6,759 bases of DNA from CAZQWJ01 sp964597265 (GTDB taxonomy: Bacteria > Patescibacteriota > 4484-211 > JAGQKX01), in contig CAZQWJ010000033.1 of assembly GCA_964597265.1 (NCBI GenBank), positions 1 through 6,759 of the forward strand, given 5' to 3'. The first letter of the stretch is position 1. Every line of letters begins with the position of its first letter. The translations under genes and the position numbers were made by a program. The notes beneath the pieces were generated by a model, which saw only the letters and a program-made list of their open reading frames with translations, was not told the origin of the DNA and did not search any database. Shown here piece after piece: positions 6,201 through 6,759 of the stretch.

Positions 6201-6390
6201 CTGATGAATGCCGTGTTGCCACCTTGTTTCAGGATACTGTTACCAGCATCCTCTCACTGGGTACTACCATACCCTGCGACCTGATAACGGTTCGCTACCG
6301 GAAAGCACTACTGAGTCTCCGTCGAGCTGTTTGCACTTCCTGCTTGGTTTATAAAACCGAGGAGGCCCATTCTCCTCCTCAAAGCATTTG
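6151..6390 (-). promoter_or_regulatory. T-box riboswitch leader, tRNA-Trp-responsive
   Basis: The T-box sequence AAGGTGGCAACACGG (minus strand, 6225-6211) contains UGGC (6221-6218), which complements the G-CCA end of tRNA-Trp. ACAAGG (6228-6223) can pair with CCTTGT (6196-6191) to form the antiterminator; the latter otherwise joins the terminator. Stem III is a clean 8-base-pair hairpin (6232-6239 with 6244-6251, loop GTAA on the minus strand). A possible Stem I uses GTGC (6336-6333) with GTAC (6264-6261) and CTCGAC (6326-6321) with GTCGCAG (6280-6274), exposing specifier TGG (6269-6267) in an internal loop opposite AAACAG. That Stem I fold is tentative. Uncharged tRNA-Trp should favour read-through into the TrpD-like gene. 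Confidence 0.88.
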
Positions 6391-6396
6391 CCAGCT

Positions 6397-6425
6397 ATTT
6401 AATCATATTTGTCTATTGATGTCAA
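6397..6425 (-). promoter_or_regulatory. Promoter of T-box leader and trpD-like gene
   Basis: On the minus strand, a perfect TTGACA (6425-6420) is followed after 17 bases by TTAAAT (6402-6397), which matches the -10 consensus at four of six positions and is preceded by TG one base upstream. The start would be near 6390, giving a leader of about 280 bases, normal for a T-box. The -35 box overlaps a 19-base element also found at trpS. Confidence 0.65.
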
Positions 6426-6438
6426 CCGATAGTAAATG
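6420..6438 (-). repeat. 19-base element shared with the trpS leader
   Basis: The minus strand reads CATTTACTATCGGTTGACA, matching CATTTGCTATCGGTTGATA at 3770-3788 (plus strand) in 17 of 19 positions, both differences being transitions. Here it covers and extends upstream of the -35 box; at trpS it lies just downstream of the start point. This suggests a protein-binding site, not a conserved RNA. Confidence 0.4.
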
Positions 6439-6485
6439 AAAAAAATCCTAGCTTGAGGCAGGAGATTAATCCTGACTCCTTGCCT
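6439..6485 (-). other. Hairpin plus T7, possible minus-strand terminator
   Basis: AGGCAGGAG (6456-6464) pairs with CTCCTTGCCT (6476-6485) with one bulge. On the minus strand, seven T (6445-6439) follow ten bases later. It could stop antisense transcripts from the folD side before they enter the T-box leader, but the spacing is too long for a standard terminator and no gene feeds it within the window. The surrounding stretch 6439-6600 contains no supported gene. Confidence 0.3.
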
Positions 6486-6554
6486 GCGCAGGTAGGCATT
6501 GTAGTAACGAGCAAAACGTCCTGTACTTTTTGATAAAGCCTCATAGTATATTAA

Positions 6555-6585
6555 CACCCCTTTAAGGGAGCCTCCCTTCAGGGTG
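6555..6585. repeat. Two-tier inverted repeat upstream of folD
   Basis: CACCC (6555-6559) pairs with GGGTG (6581-6585), and inside them AAGGGA (6564-6569) pairs with TCCCTT (6573-6578) around GCC. No T tract follows on either strand, so a terminator is unlikely. It lies 24 bases before the folD -10 box, so it could be an operator or part of an upstream RNA. Confidence 0.4.
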
Positions 6586-6605
6586 GAAGAAAAACAATCT
6601 AGTTT

Positions 6606-6614
6606 TGCTATAAT
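6606..6614 (+). promoter_or_regulatory. Extended -10 promoter of folD (leaderless)
   Basis: TGCTATAAT (6606-6614) is a perfect extended -10 element. It ends six bases before the ATG at 6621, placing the predicted transcription start on or next to the A of the start codon. There is no ribosome site and no recognisable -35 box. The arrangement indicates a leaderless mRNA. Confidence 0.75.
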
Positions 6615-6620
6615 GACCCA

Positions 6621-6759
6621 ATGTCGACGGATATATTTGATGGTCGGGAGGCTGTCTCTCACATAGAACAACAATTGCGTCCTCGTATAGAGCGTGTAAC
6701 TCAACAGCGAGGGTTTGCGCCGGGGTTACTCAGTGTATTGGTCGGTGATGATCTGAGTT
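6621..6759 (+). CDS. folD: FolD bifunctional methylene-THF dehydrogenase/cyclohydrolase (5' part)
   Basis: Only the first 46 codons are present; the gene runs off the window. They match the FolD N-terminus: I-F-D-G-R at 5-9 in the position of the usual LDGK, an amphipathic helix (EAVSHIEQQLRPRIERV), then G-F-A-P-G-L-L-S-V-L-V-G-D-D at 31-44, corresponding to the family's PGLAVILVGDD. FolD interconverts 5,10-methylene- and 5,10-methenyl-THF with NADP and hydrolyses the latter to 10-formyl-THF in the cytosol, supplying one-carbon units. The YxxxK active-site region lies beyond the window edge, so catalytic competence cannot be judged. It appears to be transcribed independently, as the next gene back is divergent. 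Confidence 0.85.
   Translation, partial: MSTDIFDGREAVSHIEQQLRPRIERVTQQRGFAPGLLSVLVGDDLS

Noticed and set aside
6308..6370. A 20-codon ORF on the minus strand with a GGAGG-like site, inside the T-box leader, considered as a trp leader peptide
   Set aside because: It contains no tryptophan codon in frame and overlaps the 5' arm of Stem I; control is explained by the T-box.
6580..6589. AGGGTGGAA on the plus strand, resembling a second T-box core before folD
   Set aside because: The CCGCG half is missing, no terminator follows, and the folD promoter lies downstream of it, so it would not be in the folD mRNA.
6399..6704. 101-codon minus-strand ORF opposite folD and its promoter
   Set aside because: It is antisense to the recognisable FolD N-terminus, crosses the hairpins and the T-box promoter, and its product resembles no known family.

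Overview
The window is bacterial, but the phylum is not fixed by the sequence. A tRNA-responsive T-box leader points to a Gram-positive or Chloroflexota-type genome. Two plus-strand genes have a TATAAT box almost touching the ATG and no Shine-Dalgarno sequence, so leaderless transcripts are likely there. The minus-strand genes have ordinary GGAGG-type ribosome sites. No plasmid, phage, IS or CRISPR features were seen.

Layout. Positions 1-161 hold nothing that can be called. A strong promoter (162-190) drives tRNA-Trp(CCA) (217-289), closed by an intrinsic terminator (302-333). An orphan small protein (371-886, +) follows. A minus-strand operon runs from 3727 down to 931: trpS, then a ten-helix DMT-type permease, then a GNAT-like acetyltransferase, ending at a hairpin (888-926) shared with the convergent orphan gene. 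The 142-base gap at 3728-3869 carries divergent promoters for trpS (-) and a BtpA/SgcQ-family TIM-barrel gene (3870-4718, +). Convergent to that gene is a large, divergent TrpD-family phosphoribosyltransferase homologue (4775-6109, -), preceded by a T-box leader (about 6390-6151). The window ends inside folD (6621 onward, +).

How the parts fit. Four elements are tied to tryptophan: the tRNA, its synthetase, a T-box whose UGGC matches the tRNA's G-CCA end, and the TrpD-like gene it controls. The permease and acetyltransferase share the trpS transcript. The main surprise is that the T-box-controlled TrpD homologue keeps the family scaffold but has lost several residues that anthranilate phosphoribosyltransferases normally conserve, so it may act on another substrate. 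A 19-base element also recurs, with 17 identities, in the trpS leader and at the promoter of the T-box gene, which suggests a second, DNA-level layer of shared control.
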